A DNA stretch of 6,620 nt from DATGHS01 sp035307785 (GCA_035307785.1 DATGHS010000554.1:1-6620); one strand, 5' to 3'. Shown: positions 1-5,287, numbered from the stretch's first letter. The notes: a model not told the origin generated them from the letters alone. Made by a program: numbers and translations.

Positions 1-71
1 TGCGCCGCGCAAACCAACGGGCCGCACGCATCCGGCGAAGACGCAAGGCGGCACCGTCCCTCCGTGGACGA

Positions 72-335
72 ATGTGCGATTCCATCCCACGGTATTACCA
101 TATTCCTCGAAGTTTGTCACTCTATTATGCAAAACTCAGTAGTTTGCCTCGTTTGATCGAATTGAAGCTGGCTGCTGGCCGCCCGCAAGACGAGGCCGAC
201 GTTACTGCTTTGCTGCGCGCTAACGAGGAGCAGATCCCCCGGTTGCGAGCGCATATTGCCAATATTCATGCCGACTATTTGGTCGCGTTCGATCGCCTGG
301 CAAAACGCGCTGCCGACATTAGCGACGACCGTTGA
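72..335 (+). CDS. C-terminal fragment of a probable nucleotidyltransferase-like protein
   Basis: The last 60 or so codons look like real protein: a segment beginning LPRLIELKLAAGRP, then an acidic DEADV stretch, then helices ending in AFDRLAKRA. I recall similar C-termini, with the LIELKLA and ADV motifs, in small nucleotidyltransferase-like proteins of planctomycetes and related bacteria. That is family recall, not a search. The catalytic GS...DxD core that such proteins carry at the N-terminus is absent here. The frame is open to the left window edge, but the residues before about codon 25 are unconvincing and the DNA at 72-160 is more AT-rich than its surroundings. The true start may lie outside the window, or the gene may be decayed or frameshifted. 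The ATG at 72 has no clear ribosome binding site. It converges on aroC with a 9-nt gap. Confidence 0.45.
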   Translation: MCDSIPRYYHIPRSLSLYYAKLSSLPRLIELKLAAGRPQDEADVTALLRANEEQIPRLRAHIANIHADYLVAFDRLAKRAADISDDR

Positions 336-344
336 ATTCGCCAG

Positions 345-1448
345 TTACTTCCCGCACTGCGCCTTCCATCTCAGCCAGTGGTCAACCAGTACCAGCGCCA
401 CCATCGCTTCGCCCATCGGCACGAAGCGTGGCAGCAGGCATGGGTCGTGGCGGCCTTTCACCAAAATCTCGGTTGGCTCGCCCTTGTTCGTCACCGTCTT
501 TTGCGGCTGTGGGATGCTGCTTGTTGGCTTGATGGCCACGCGGCAAATGATGGGCTCGCCGCTGGAGATGCCGCCCAGCATACCGCCGTGGCGGTTGGTG
601 GCGGTTCTGATTCCTCCAGTCGCTAACGCTCCTGGCTCGCCAGGAACAAAAGCGTCGTTGTTCTGGCTTCCCCTCGCCGTAGCGACGGCGAAGCCCGCCC
701 CGTATTCGAATGCCATCACCGCGGGCAACGACAGGAGCGCTTTCGCGAGATCAGCCTTGAGCTTGTCGAAAACAGGTTCACCCCAGCCGGGCGGGACGCC
801 GGTAACCACCAGTTCGCAAATGCCGCCGACGGAGTCGTGGTCCTTGCGGACTTCTTCGATCAGTGCGATCATCTCTGCCGCCGCGGCGGCATCCGGGCAG
901 CGTACCGCATTGGCTTCGACGTGCTCCAACGTGAGTTTCGCCGGCTCCGCGATTTGCGCGATCACATTCCCGATCTGCTTGACGTAGCCGACAACCTTCA
1001 CCCCTTGCAGTGCGAGCAACTTCTTGGCAATCGCGCCAGCAGCAACACGGCAGACGGTCTCTCGCGCGCTGGAGCGGCCGCCGCCCCGATAGTCGCGGAA
1101 GCCGAATTTCGCATCGAACGTGAAATCCGCGTGGCCGGGGCGATATTTGTCCTTGATGTCGCTGTAATCCTTGCTGCGCTGGTCTTCGTTGCGGAAGAGG
1201 ATGCCGATCGGAGTGCCGTCCGTCTTGCCTTCGAAGACGCCGGACCAGATTTCCGGCATATCAGCTTCATCGCGTTGCGTTACGAGTTTCGATTGCCCCG
1301 GCCGACGGCGGCGCAGGTCGGGAAGCAGATCATCCGCGCCGAGCGGAAGCCCTGGTGGACAACCGTCGATGATGACCATGTAACCGGGGCCATGCGAAAC
1401 GCCGGCCGTGGTGATGCGAAATCGTTCGCCGAATGTATTTGCAGGCAT
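345..1448 (-). CDS. aroC: Chorismate synthase
   Basis: This enzyme makes chorismate from 5-enolpyruvylshikimate-3-phosphate by anti-1,4-elimination, using reduced FMN. It is the last step of the cytoplasmic shikimate pathway to aromatic amino acids and folate. The 367 residues match the family length. Visible landmarks are the first signature around residues 16-31 with His19, the RRRPGQS block at 47-53, the DQRSKDY block at 89-95, RPGHAD with His106, the second signature GGGRSSARET at 122-131, and the C-terminal RHDPC at 333-337 followed by the GEAMVALVL helix. The two histidines correspond to the known active-site pair. The first signature reads GVSHG where families normally have GESHG, so Val17 replaces an acidic residue. 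The start at 1448 gives the usual N-terminus (NTFGERFRITT). No ribosome binding site precedes it. The gene is convergent with the fragment ending at 335. Confidence 0.97.
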   Translation of the reverse strand: MPANTFGERFRITTAGVSHGPGYMVIIDGCPPGLPLGADDLLPDLRRRRPGQSKLVTQRDEADMPEIWSGVFEGKTDGTPIGILFRNEDQRSKDYSDIKDKYRPGHADFTFDAKFGFRDYRGGGRSSARETVCRVAAGAIAKKLLALQGVKVVGYVKQIGNVIAQIAEPAKLTLEHVEANAVRCPDAAAAAEMIALIEEVRKDHDSVGGICELVVTGVPPGWGEPVFDKLKADLAKALLSLPAVMAFEYGAGFAVATARGSQNNDAFVPGEPGALATGGIRTATNRHGGMLGGISSGEPIICRVAIKPTSSIPQPQKTVTNKGEPTEILVKGRHDPCLLPRFVPMGEAMVALVLVDHWLRWKAQCGK

Positions 1449-1454
1449 GGGGAT

Positions 1455-1483
1455 ATTCTAAAGCAAGGACACAAAGAACACAA
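1455..1483 (-). promoter_or_regulatory. Possible aroC promoter implying a near-leaderless mRNA
   Basis: Read on the minus strand, TTGTGT (1478-1483) and TAGAAT (1455-1460) are spaced by 17 nt. The -10 matches consensus at five of six positions and the -35 at only three. Six bases separate the -10 from the aroC ATG, so transcription would begin at or beside the start codon. That fits the lack of a ribosome binding site but is weak evidence on its own. The -35 lies inside the left repeat of the element at 1467-1623. Confidence 0.25.
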
Positions 1484-1623
1484 AGGAGACACGAGTCGCA
1501 CATGCAAACGGCTATGGCAGATCTGGTTCTTGTAGGGGAACTCGCAAGAGTTCCGATATTAGACAAACGGAATTCTTGCGAATTCCGCTACGGCTGGTCA
1601 TATCCTTGGCGTTTTTTGTGTCC
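1467..1623. repeat. 157-bp miniature element-like structure with 21-nt inverted ends
   Basis: The 21 bases at 1467-1487 (core GGACACAAAGAAC) recur in inverted orientation at 1603-1623 with 18 of 21 positions identical. Between them lie two related hairpins (1537-1554 and 1568-1587) that are also inverted relative to each other. No reading frame in this stretch looks coding. The layout resembles a MITE or a compound REP element, but I see no obvious target-site duplication. The purine-rich end repeat resembles part of the palindrome at 2159-2217, where CGCAAAGAACGCAA replaces CACAAAGAACACAA. Confidence 0.45.
1537..1587. repeat. Inverted pair of REP-like hairpins with GCAA loops
   Basis: Hairpin 1 has arms GGAACTC (1537-1543) and GAGTTCC (1548-1554) with loop GCAA. 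Hairpin 2 has arms CGGAATTC (1568-1575) and GAATTCCG (1580-1587) with loop TTGC, which reads GCAA on the minus strand. The reverse complement of unit 2 aligns with unit 1 as GTAG(G/C)GGAA(C/T)TC-GCAA-GA(G/A)TTCCG. The C/T and G/A differences are paired, so the stem is kept. Two palindromic units in opposite orientation with a short linker is the layout of REP doublets. Any role in transcription end, mRNA stability or DNA binding is inference. Confidence 0.6.
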
Positions 1624-1690
1624 CCTTTTTGTCTTTTGGCGCAACCATACAATCAAGGACATTGGATACCGTATTTTTGGAGGATCGATC

Positions 1691-2158
1691 ATGCGTTTGG
1701 GCATGGCGCTCGTTTGCGTATTCGCGGTGGGCACGGCTGCATGGGCCCAAGAGAAGAAAGCCGAACCGCCCCCGCCCCGCTACGGCGTGAAGGCGGACCT
1801 TGAAGCCTATCCGCAAGGCTCTGCCAAGGAGGCGATGAAGTCCATTGCCACCGCGCTGGAGCGGACGCGCGTCGATTATATTCTTGCCCATCTGACCGAT
1901 CCGCTTTTCGTGGATTCCAGAGTGAAGGAATTCAACGGGAACTTTGAAGGTCTGGTGCGCGATACGGAAGAGCACCTGGCCGACCCGAAGCGCCGGCAGG
2001 AATTTGTCCGGTTTCTCAAAGAAGGAACCGTCGAGGAAAGCGGTACGTCGGCCAAGGTCACGCTCAAAGATGTGCCAAAGAAGCAGATGACCTTGCGGCA
2101 ATCGGGCGGGCGCTGGTTCCTGGATAACGAAAGCGAAGCAGACAAACCCAAGAAATAA
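1691..2158 (+). CDS. Small secreted protein of unknown function, planctomycete-type
   Basis: This 155-residue protein begins with a clear signal peptide: positively charged MRLG, a hydrophobic run to about residue 17, and an AWA-QE cleavage site after Ala19. The mature part opens with a short proline-rich, charged linker (residues 21-30). A compact alpha/beta domain follows: helices around residues 45-60 (KEAMKSIATALE) and a YILAHLTDPLFVD segment, then two further helices. It ends in strands of the form KVTLKDVP...MTLRQSGGRWFLDN. I associate this layout with an uncharacterised family of planctomycete secreted proteins, and I know no function for it. The domain vaguely recalls small stress-related or NTF2-like folds, but I do not claim that. 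The start at 1691 is chosen over the upstream in-frame ATG at 1433 because GGAGG (1679-1683) sits 7 nt before it and the signal peptide begins there. The stop codon touches the palindrome at 2159. Confidence 0.85.
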   Translation: MRLGMALVCVFAVGTAAWAQEKKAEPPPPRYGVKADLEAYPQGSAKEAMKSIATALERTRVDYILAHLTDPLFVDSRVKEFNGNFEGLVRDTEEHLADPKRRQEFVRFLKEGTVEESGTSAKVTLKDVPKKQMTLRQSGGRWFLDNESEADKPKK

Positions 2159-2217
2159 TCACCGCGAAGGCGCAAAGAACGCAAGACTTCTTTGCGTTCT
2201 TTGCGCCTTCGCGGTGA
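2159..2217. repeat. Perfect 26-bp inverted repeat directly after a stop codon
   Basis: The arms are 2159-2184 and 2192-2217, perfectly complementary over 26 bp, with a 7-nt loop (GACTTCT). The left arm starts at the first base after the TAA of the secreted-protein gene. The right arm ends 15 nt before the ltaE start. The arms show a loose 9-nt periodicity (GCGAAGGC, GCAAAGAAC, GCAAG). I recall similar RCGCAAAGR repeats scattered between genes in several phyla. It could act as a transcript 3'-end stabiliser or block read-through, but it lacks the T-run of a standard intrinsic terminator. Confidence 0.85.
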
Positions 2218-2232
2218 ATTTGAAAGAGTCAA

Positions 2233-3288
2233 ATGAAAGACTCCCCTATCGACTTGCGAAGTGATACCGTCACGCGACCGACGCCGGCCATGCGGGCATT
2301 TATTGCCGCAGCGGAAGTGGGCGACGATGTCTTCAACGAAGACCCCACCGTGCACCAGCTTCAGGACAAGGTGGCCGCGTACTTCGGCATGGAAGCAGCG
2401 CTGTTCGTCCCTTCGGGAACGATGTCGAATCAAGTCGCGGTGAAGGCGCATACGCAGCCGGGCGACGAATTGTTTTGCGAGGCGACTTGCCACATCTATA
2501 CCTGGGAAGCTGGCGGGCCGGCGGCGCTCAGCGGCGTCATGTGCCGGACCTACGAAGGCGATTACGGCATCCTCGATGTTTCGCAGCTGGAAGGCAAAAT
2601 CCGGCCCAATAACGATCATTACGTTCGCACTCGGCTCATCTGCCTGGAGAACACCCACAACCGAGGCGGGGGAAGAATCTTTCCGATTGAGAAAATCAAA
2701 GCCATTAGCCAGTGGGCGAAGGCCAACGGTTTGATGATGCACCTCGACGGCGCCCGGCTCTGGAACGCCATCGTGGCCACGGGCGTTCCAGGAAAAGAGT
2801 GGGCCAAGCATTTCGATACCATTTCCGTCTGCTTCAGCAAGGGTCTGGGCGCGCCGATCGGCTCTGCCCTCGTCGGTACCAAGGAATTTATCACGAGAGC
2901 CAAGCGCATTCGCAAGCTCTTTGGCGGCGGCATGCGGCAAGCCGGCTGGGCCGCAGCCGGGGCACTTTACGCTTTCGAGAACAACATCGACCGGTTGGCG
3001 GAAGATCATTGCAATGCTCAGGTGATTGCGCAGGCCATTGCAGATACGCCGGGCCTGCGCCTCGAACCGCCGGACGTGCAGACGAATCTTGTCTGGTTCG
3101 AAATCGAGCCGGAACTCGGCGCCGCCAAGGACGTGCTGGCTGCCTTGCGCCAACATGGTGTATTGGTAAACAGCACGGCCGCGCAGGTGTGCCGGGCCTG
3201 CACGCATCTCGATGTGTCGGCCGCGCAGGTGGAGCGGGCGGCGGAGACGATTCGCAAAGCGCTGCGGCAACCGGCGGCAGCGCGATGA
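2233..3288 (+). CDS. ltaE: Low-specificity L-threonine aldolase
   Basis: This is a PLP-dependent fold-type I aldolase that cleaves L-threonine and L-allo-threonine to glycine and acetaldehyde in the cytoplasm. The 351 residues are slightly longer than E. coli LtaE (333). The N-terminal IDLRSDTVTRPT (6-17) and GDDVFNEDPTV (30-40) are family hallmarks. PSGTMSN (60-66) forms the phosphate-binding turn, His87 is the expected ring-stacking residue, and ENTHN (139-143) and HLDGAR (170-175, Asp172 to the pyridine nitrogen) follow. Lys203 in SVCFSKGLGAP is the Schiff-base lysine, and GGGMRQ closes the site near residues 235-240. The THLDVS motif near the C-terminus is also typical. The start has only a weak AAAGAG upstream, but it fits the family N-terminus. 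Endonuclease V follows after 30 nt in the same frame, so co-transcription is plausible although the functions are unrelated. Confidence 0.96.
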   Translation: MKDSPIDLRSDTVTRPTPAMRAFIAAAEVGDDVFNEDPTVHQLQDKVAAYFGMEAALFVPSGTMSNQVAVKAHTQPGDELFCEATCHIYTWEAGGPAALSGVMCRTYEGDYGILDVSQLEGKIRPNNDHYVRTRLICLENTHNRGGGRIFPIEKIKAISQWAKANGLMMHLDGARLWNAIVATGVPGKEWAKHFDTISVCFSKGLGAPIGSALVGTKEFITRAKRIRKLFGGGMRQAGWAAAGALYAFENNIDRLAEDHCNAQVIAQAIADTPGLRLEPPDVQTNLVWFEIEPELGAAKDVLAALRQHGVLVNSTAAQVCRACTHLDVSAAQVERAAETIRKALRQPAAAR

Positions 3289-3318
3289 GGTTGCTACGCC
3301 GCGAGCGGCGAAACGGTT

Positions 3319-4011
3319 ATGCACATCAAGCGGCTGCACAGATGGAACGTCACTCCGAAAGAAGCGGTTCAACTACAGCGGAAGATGGCGAGCCGCATTG
3401 ACGCGCAGGTTCCGCTTACGTGCATGGAACTTGTGGCTGGTGCCGACATTTCTTATGACCTCGCGACCCAAAAAACGTACGCGACCGTCTTGCTCTTCCG
3501 CCTGGCCGACGATCAAGTCATCGAAACTCAAGACGTGATCCTCGAAACCAAGTTCCCGTATGTGTCGGGTCTGCTGACGTTCCGCGAGGCCCCTGCCCTG
3601 CTGAAAGCTTTTGCCAAACTGAAGAACACGCCGGACGTTGTAATGATCGATGGCCAGGGGATCGCGCATCCGCGGCGCATCGGCTTGGCCAGCAACGTCG
3701 GCCTTTGGCTCGATCTTCCGACCATTGGTTGCGCCAAGAGCCGGCTCATCGGCACATTCAAGGCTCCCGCCAAACAAGCGGGTTCGCTGTCGCCGCTAAT
3801 GGACAAGGAGGAACAAGTCGGCTACGTGGTGCGGACCAGAGAGAACGTGAACCCGGTCTTCGTCTCTGTCGGGCACAAAATCGATCTCGCCAGCGCGGTG
3901 CGCGTGGTGCTGGCCTGCTGCCGGGGCTATCGCATACCGGAACCGACCCGCTTGGCCGACATTCGCGTGGATGAACTTCGCCGAAAGGCGGCTTGTGAAA
4001 AGCAGACGTAG
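3319..4011 (+). CDS. nfi: Endonuclease V (deoxyinosine-specific DNA repair nuclease)
   Basis: Endonuclease V cuts the second phosphodiester bond 3' of deoxyinosine, starting repair of deaminated adenine. It needs Mg2+ and has an RNase H-like fold. The 230 residues match the family length. Catalytic carboxylates are visible as Asp43 (AGADISYD), Glu90 (TFREAP) and Asp111 (MIDGQG). The strand-separating wedge corresponds to PYVSG (80-84). IDGQGIAHPRRIGLASNVG (110-128) is the family signature, Lys140 lies in CAKSRL, and His186 in SVGHKIDL completes the C-terminal metal and phosphate region. ATG 3319 is the only start available, because the frame is closed upstream by the ltaE stop with no other ATG, GTG or TTG between. 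No good ribosome binding site is seen, which fits translation coupled to ltaE. Confidence 0.95.
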   Translation: MHIKRLHRWNVTPKEAVQLQRKMASRIDAQVPLTCMELVAGADISYDLATQKTYATVLLFRLADDQVIETQDVILETKFPYVSGLLTFREAPALLKAFAKLKNTPDVVMIDGQGIAHPRRIGLASNVGLWLDLPTIGCAKSRLIGTFKAPAKQAGSLSPLMDKEEQVGYVVRTRENVNPVFVSVGHKIDLASAVRVVLACCRGYRIPEPTRLADIRVDELRRKAACEKQT

Positions 4012-4032
4012 CGCCTAAGATTCGACAAGAAT

Positions 4033-4092
4033 CGTGGGGCGCGTTTTCAACGTGCCCTTCGCAATTCGGGCACGTTGAAAACGTGCTCCACG
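4033..4092. repeat. 25-bp inverted repeat downstream of nfi
   Basis: The arms 4033-4057 and 4068-4092 pair over 25 bp around a 10-nt loop. Two positions deviate from perfect complementarity and both become G-U pairs in the plus-strand transcript. A small hairpin (GATTC at 4019-4023 with GAATC at 4029-4033) touches its left foot. The palindrome starts 21 nt after the nfi stop and ends 10 nt before the ribosome binding site of the next gene. There is no T-run, so termination is uncertain. It has the look of a dispersed intergenic palindrome. Confidence 0.75.
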
Positions 4093-4114
4093 GTCCCGCC
4101 GCGGAGACGGACGA

Positions 4115-4552
4115 ATGTCTGTAGATCCCGCCCCCTACTCACTCACGCTGCCAAGCGATCTTCGGCTGCTGTCGCTGGCGCGATTGTTTGTCGAATCGAT
4201 CTGCATGCATTTGAATTTCGACTTGGATTTCACCGAAGCGGTTCAGGCTGCCACACATGAAGCGCTGCAAAACATCATGCGGCATGCCCACGACGGCCGG
4301 CCCGATGCCTTGTGGCAACTGGAAATCCTGCCCGTGGAAAACGGGCTCGAAATCCGATTGCACGACGATGGCGAGCATTTCGATGTCAGTGGGGTGCCAC
4401 ACCTTCAACCCGGGGAAATGCGCATCGGCGGCCGTGGCGTGTTCTTGATGCGCCGCATTATGGATCAGGTCGTTTCCGAGCGGAAAATGCCCAAGGGGAA
4501 TGTGCTGCGGATGGTGAAGCTCGACCGGGCAAGCCGGCGAAGTTATGCATAA
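4115..4552 (+). CDS. Anti-sigma-type ATP-binding protein (HATPase_c_2, RsbW-like)
   Basis: This 145-residue single-domain GHKL ATPase belongs to the group of serine-protein kinase/anti-sigma factors such as RsbW and SpoIIAB. These bind ATP and, in partner-switching systems, hold a sigma factor or phosphorylate an STAS antagonist. The N-box is ATHEALQNIMRHAH (46-59) with Glu49, Asn53 and His57. The G1 box is HDDGEHFD (83-90). The G2 glycine-rich lid is GGRGVFLMRRIMD (105-117). The N-terminal PSDLRLLSLARLFVE (13-27) matches the usual first strand and helix. There is no membrane or sensor segment, so it is a stand-alone cytoplasmic module. GGAG at 4103-4106, 8 nt before the ATG, supports the start. 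No STAS antagonist, PP2C phosphatase or sigma factor gene is present in the window, so partner and signal are unknown. Confidence 0.88.
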   Translation: MSVDPAPYSLTLPSDLRLLSLARLFVESICMHLNFDLDFTEAVQAATHEALQNIMRHAHDGRPDALWQLEILPVENGLEIRLHDDGEHFDVSGVPHLQPGEMRIGGRGVFLMRRIMDQVVSERKMPKGNVLRMVKLDRASRRSYA

Positions 4553-4558
4553 TACCGG

Positions 4559-4649
4559 CAAGCCGCAGGGCGAGTCTTCGAGTCCTGCGGGTGTTGGGCC
4601 CGCAAGGCACGAAGACTCGCCCTGCGGCTTGAACTCGCCCCCACGGCTT
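4559..4649. repeat. 22-bp perfect inverted repeat with inner stem and a third arm-like copy
   Basis: The arms 4559-4580 and 4610-4631 are perfectly complementary over 22 bp. The 29-nt centre folds again, with GCGGG (4587-4591) against CCCGC (4599-4603), extended by CCT and AGG with one bulged A. Directly after the right arm, 4633-4649 repeats its sequence imperfectly (ACTCGCCC...CGGCTT). The element starts 6 nt after the HATPase stop codon. There is no T-run after it. This is a large intergenic palindrome, possibly a dispersed repeat. A transcript-end role is inference. Confidence 0.8.
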
Positions 4650-4869
4650 AATCGGTAAATCCCTCACCTCTTCCCCTCGCGCTAATCCTTACCGACTTTA
4701 ACTTTCTCAGAATTATCATGATTGTTTTTTTTCCCCAGTTCCCCACCGATGCTCAAGGCGGGAGTATCGGTGCCCATCCCACCACAGGCAGGGATTTGGG
4801 TCGCCAAATTGCCTCAATCGCACCCTCTTTCGCGTCGATACACGAAATGGCACGCGACCAGGACCTTTC
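4650..4869. other. Non-coding spacer before the FlgM-like gene
   Basis: I see no convincing coding frame on either strand here. Composition is more AT-rich than in the genes, with a run of eight T at 4725-4732 after a near-palindrome (ATTATCATGATTGT, 4712-4725). The only firm structure is the pair of hairpins at 4744-4800. Confidence 0.6.
4744..4800. repeat. Two adjacent hairpins in the spacer
   Basis: Hairpin 1 pairs CACCGATGCTC (4744-4754) with GAGTATCGGTG (4762-4772), 11 bp with one G-U pair and a 7-nt loop. Hairpin 2 begins at the next base: CCCATCCC (4773-4780) pairs with GGGA and TGGG within 4791-4800, leaving a two-base bulge and a 10-nt loop. The back-to-back placement suggests one element. 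No function can be assigned. Confidence 0.5.
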
Positions 4870-4901
4870 TTGAAAAAGATCGTTAGCCGCGTGCCTATAA
4901 T
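4870..4901 (+). promoter_or_regulatory. Probable promoter of the FlgM-like gene
   Basis: A perfect TATAAT lies at 4896-4901. The best -35, TTGAAA (4870-4875), is 20 nt upstream, longer than the preferred 16-18, so an activator or an unconventional -35 may be involved. Transcription from here would give a leader of about 135 nt before the ATG at 5045. Confidence 0.5.
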
Positions 4902-4915
4902 GCACCTGTCATGGA

Positions 4916-4950
4916 AGTGGCCGCGTCTACGTCCTGTCTGTGCGGCCGCT
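4916..4950 (+). promoter_or_regulatory. Leader hairpin upstream of the FlgM-like gene
   Basis: AGTGGCCGCG (4916-4925) pairs with TGCGGCCGCT (4941-4950): ten pairs, two of them G-U, around a 15-nt loop. It lies just after the expected transcription start. A smaller stem GAGGG/CCCTC (4951-4955 with 4961-4965) follows at once. The stems do not cover the ribosome binding site at 5030-5036. A control function is inference. Confidence 0.35.
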
Positions 4951-5044
4951 GAGGGAATCCCCCTCCGATCGGTCTTTACCTGAACCTGACGGTGGTTTCC
5001 CCGGTTCTCCGAACACGGCCGCTACCGTTGGGGGAGATATGCAC

Positions 5045-5287
5045 ATGTTTCCGAATGATTCGAGCTTGTGTCTGCAGGGTCCGCATCTTCCCAGCCGGTT
5101 GCTGCGCGCGTCGCGGCCGCCGGTGTATCGCAAGGGTTTGTGCCTGTCGGGGGTTTCAGGAGCCCCGCTGGCCGACTCTTCGATTCGGCACGACCTGGTC
5201 GCCCGGGTCCGCCGTGAGATAGAAGCGGGCACCTACGAGACAGAGGAGAAACTGCAAGCCGCCCTGTCACGGCTGTTGGAGCGGTAA
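5045..5287 (+). CDS. Small FlgM-like protein (anti-sigma-28 C-terminal domain)
   Basis: This protein has 80 residues. Residues 45-80, from SSIRHDLVARVRREIEAG to the C-terminus, match the C-terminal half of FlgM. That part of FlgM contacts the flagellar sigma factor sigma-28 and holds it inactive. Hallmarks are the IR-DLV-RVR-EI helix, the GTYET turn (62-66) and the EKL-AAL-RLL helix (68-78). The first 44 residues are low-complexity and unlike classical FlgM, rich in Ser, Pro, Leu and Arg. Of the in-frame ATGs at 4940, 5039 and 5045, the last is preferred because GGGGGAG (5030-5036) sits 8 nt before it. At 5039 the gap would be 2 nt. No flagellar genes are visible in the window. Planctomycetes encode several FlgM-like small proteins, so a partner other than sigma-28 is possible. 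Confidence 0.7.
   Translation: MFPNDSSLCLQGPHLPSRLLRASRPPVYRKGLCLSGVSGAPLADSSIRHDLVARVRREIEAGTYETEEKLQAALSRLLER

Noticed and set aside
1433..1690. N-terminal extension of the secreted protein to an ATG at 1433
   Set aside because: It would overlap the aroC start and translate the repeat element. The signal peptide and GGAGG ribosome binding site place the start at 1691.
2159..2217. Standard intrinsic terminator at the 26-bp palindrome
   Set aside because: The stem is long and not followed by a T-run, so I keep it as a repeat and do not call a terminator.
1461..2217. CRISPR array
   Set aside because: Repeats are few, inverted, variable and without regular spacers. No cas genes are present.
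1876..3372. 498-residue open frame on the minus strand opposite ltaE
   Set aside because: It is antisense to a gene with full threonine aldolase signatures, has low-complexity Arg/Ala-rich content, and reads straight through the 26-bp palindrome. It is a shadow frame.
2233..4552. ltaE, nfi and the HATPase gene as a novel defence or stress system
   Set aside because: ltaE and nfi are ordinary metabolic and repair genes. The palindrome and separate ribosome binding site before the HATPase argue against one functional cassette.
4712..4725. Fur-box-like palindrome ATTATCATGATTGT
   Set aside because: The half-sites face the wrong way for the TGATAAT-N-ATTATCA motif and only five of seven positions match in one half. 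It is also far from any promoter.
4940..5044. Longer FlgM-like protein starting at 4940 or 5039
   Set aside because: The 4940 start lies within the leader hairpin and has no ribosome binding site. The 5039 start is only 2 nt from the GGAG. The 5045 start has correct spacing.
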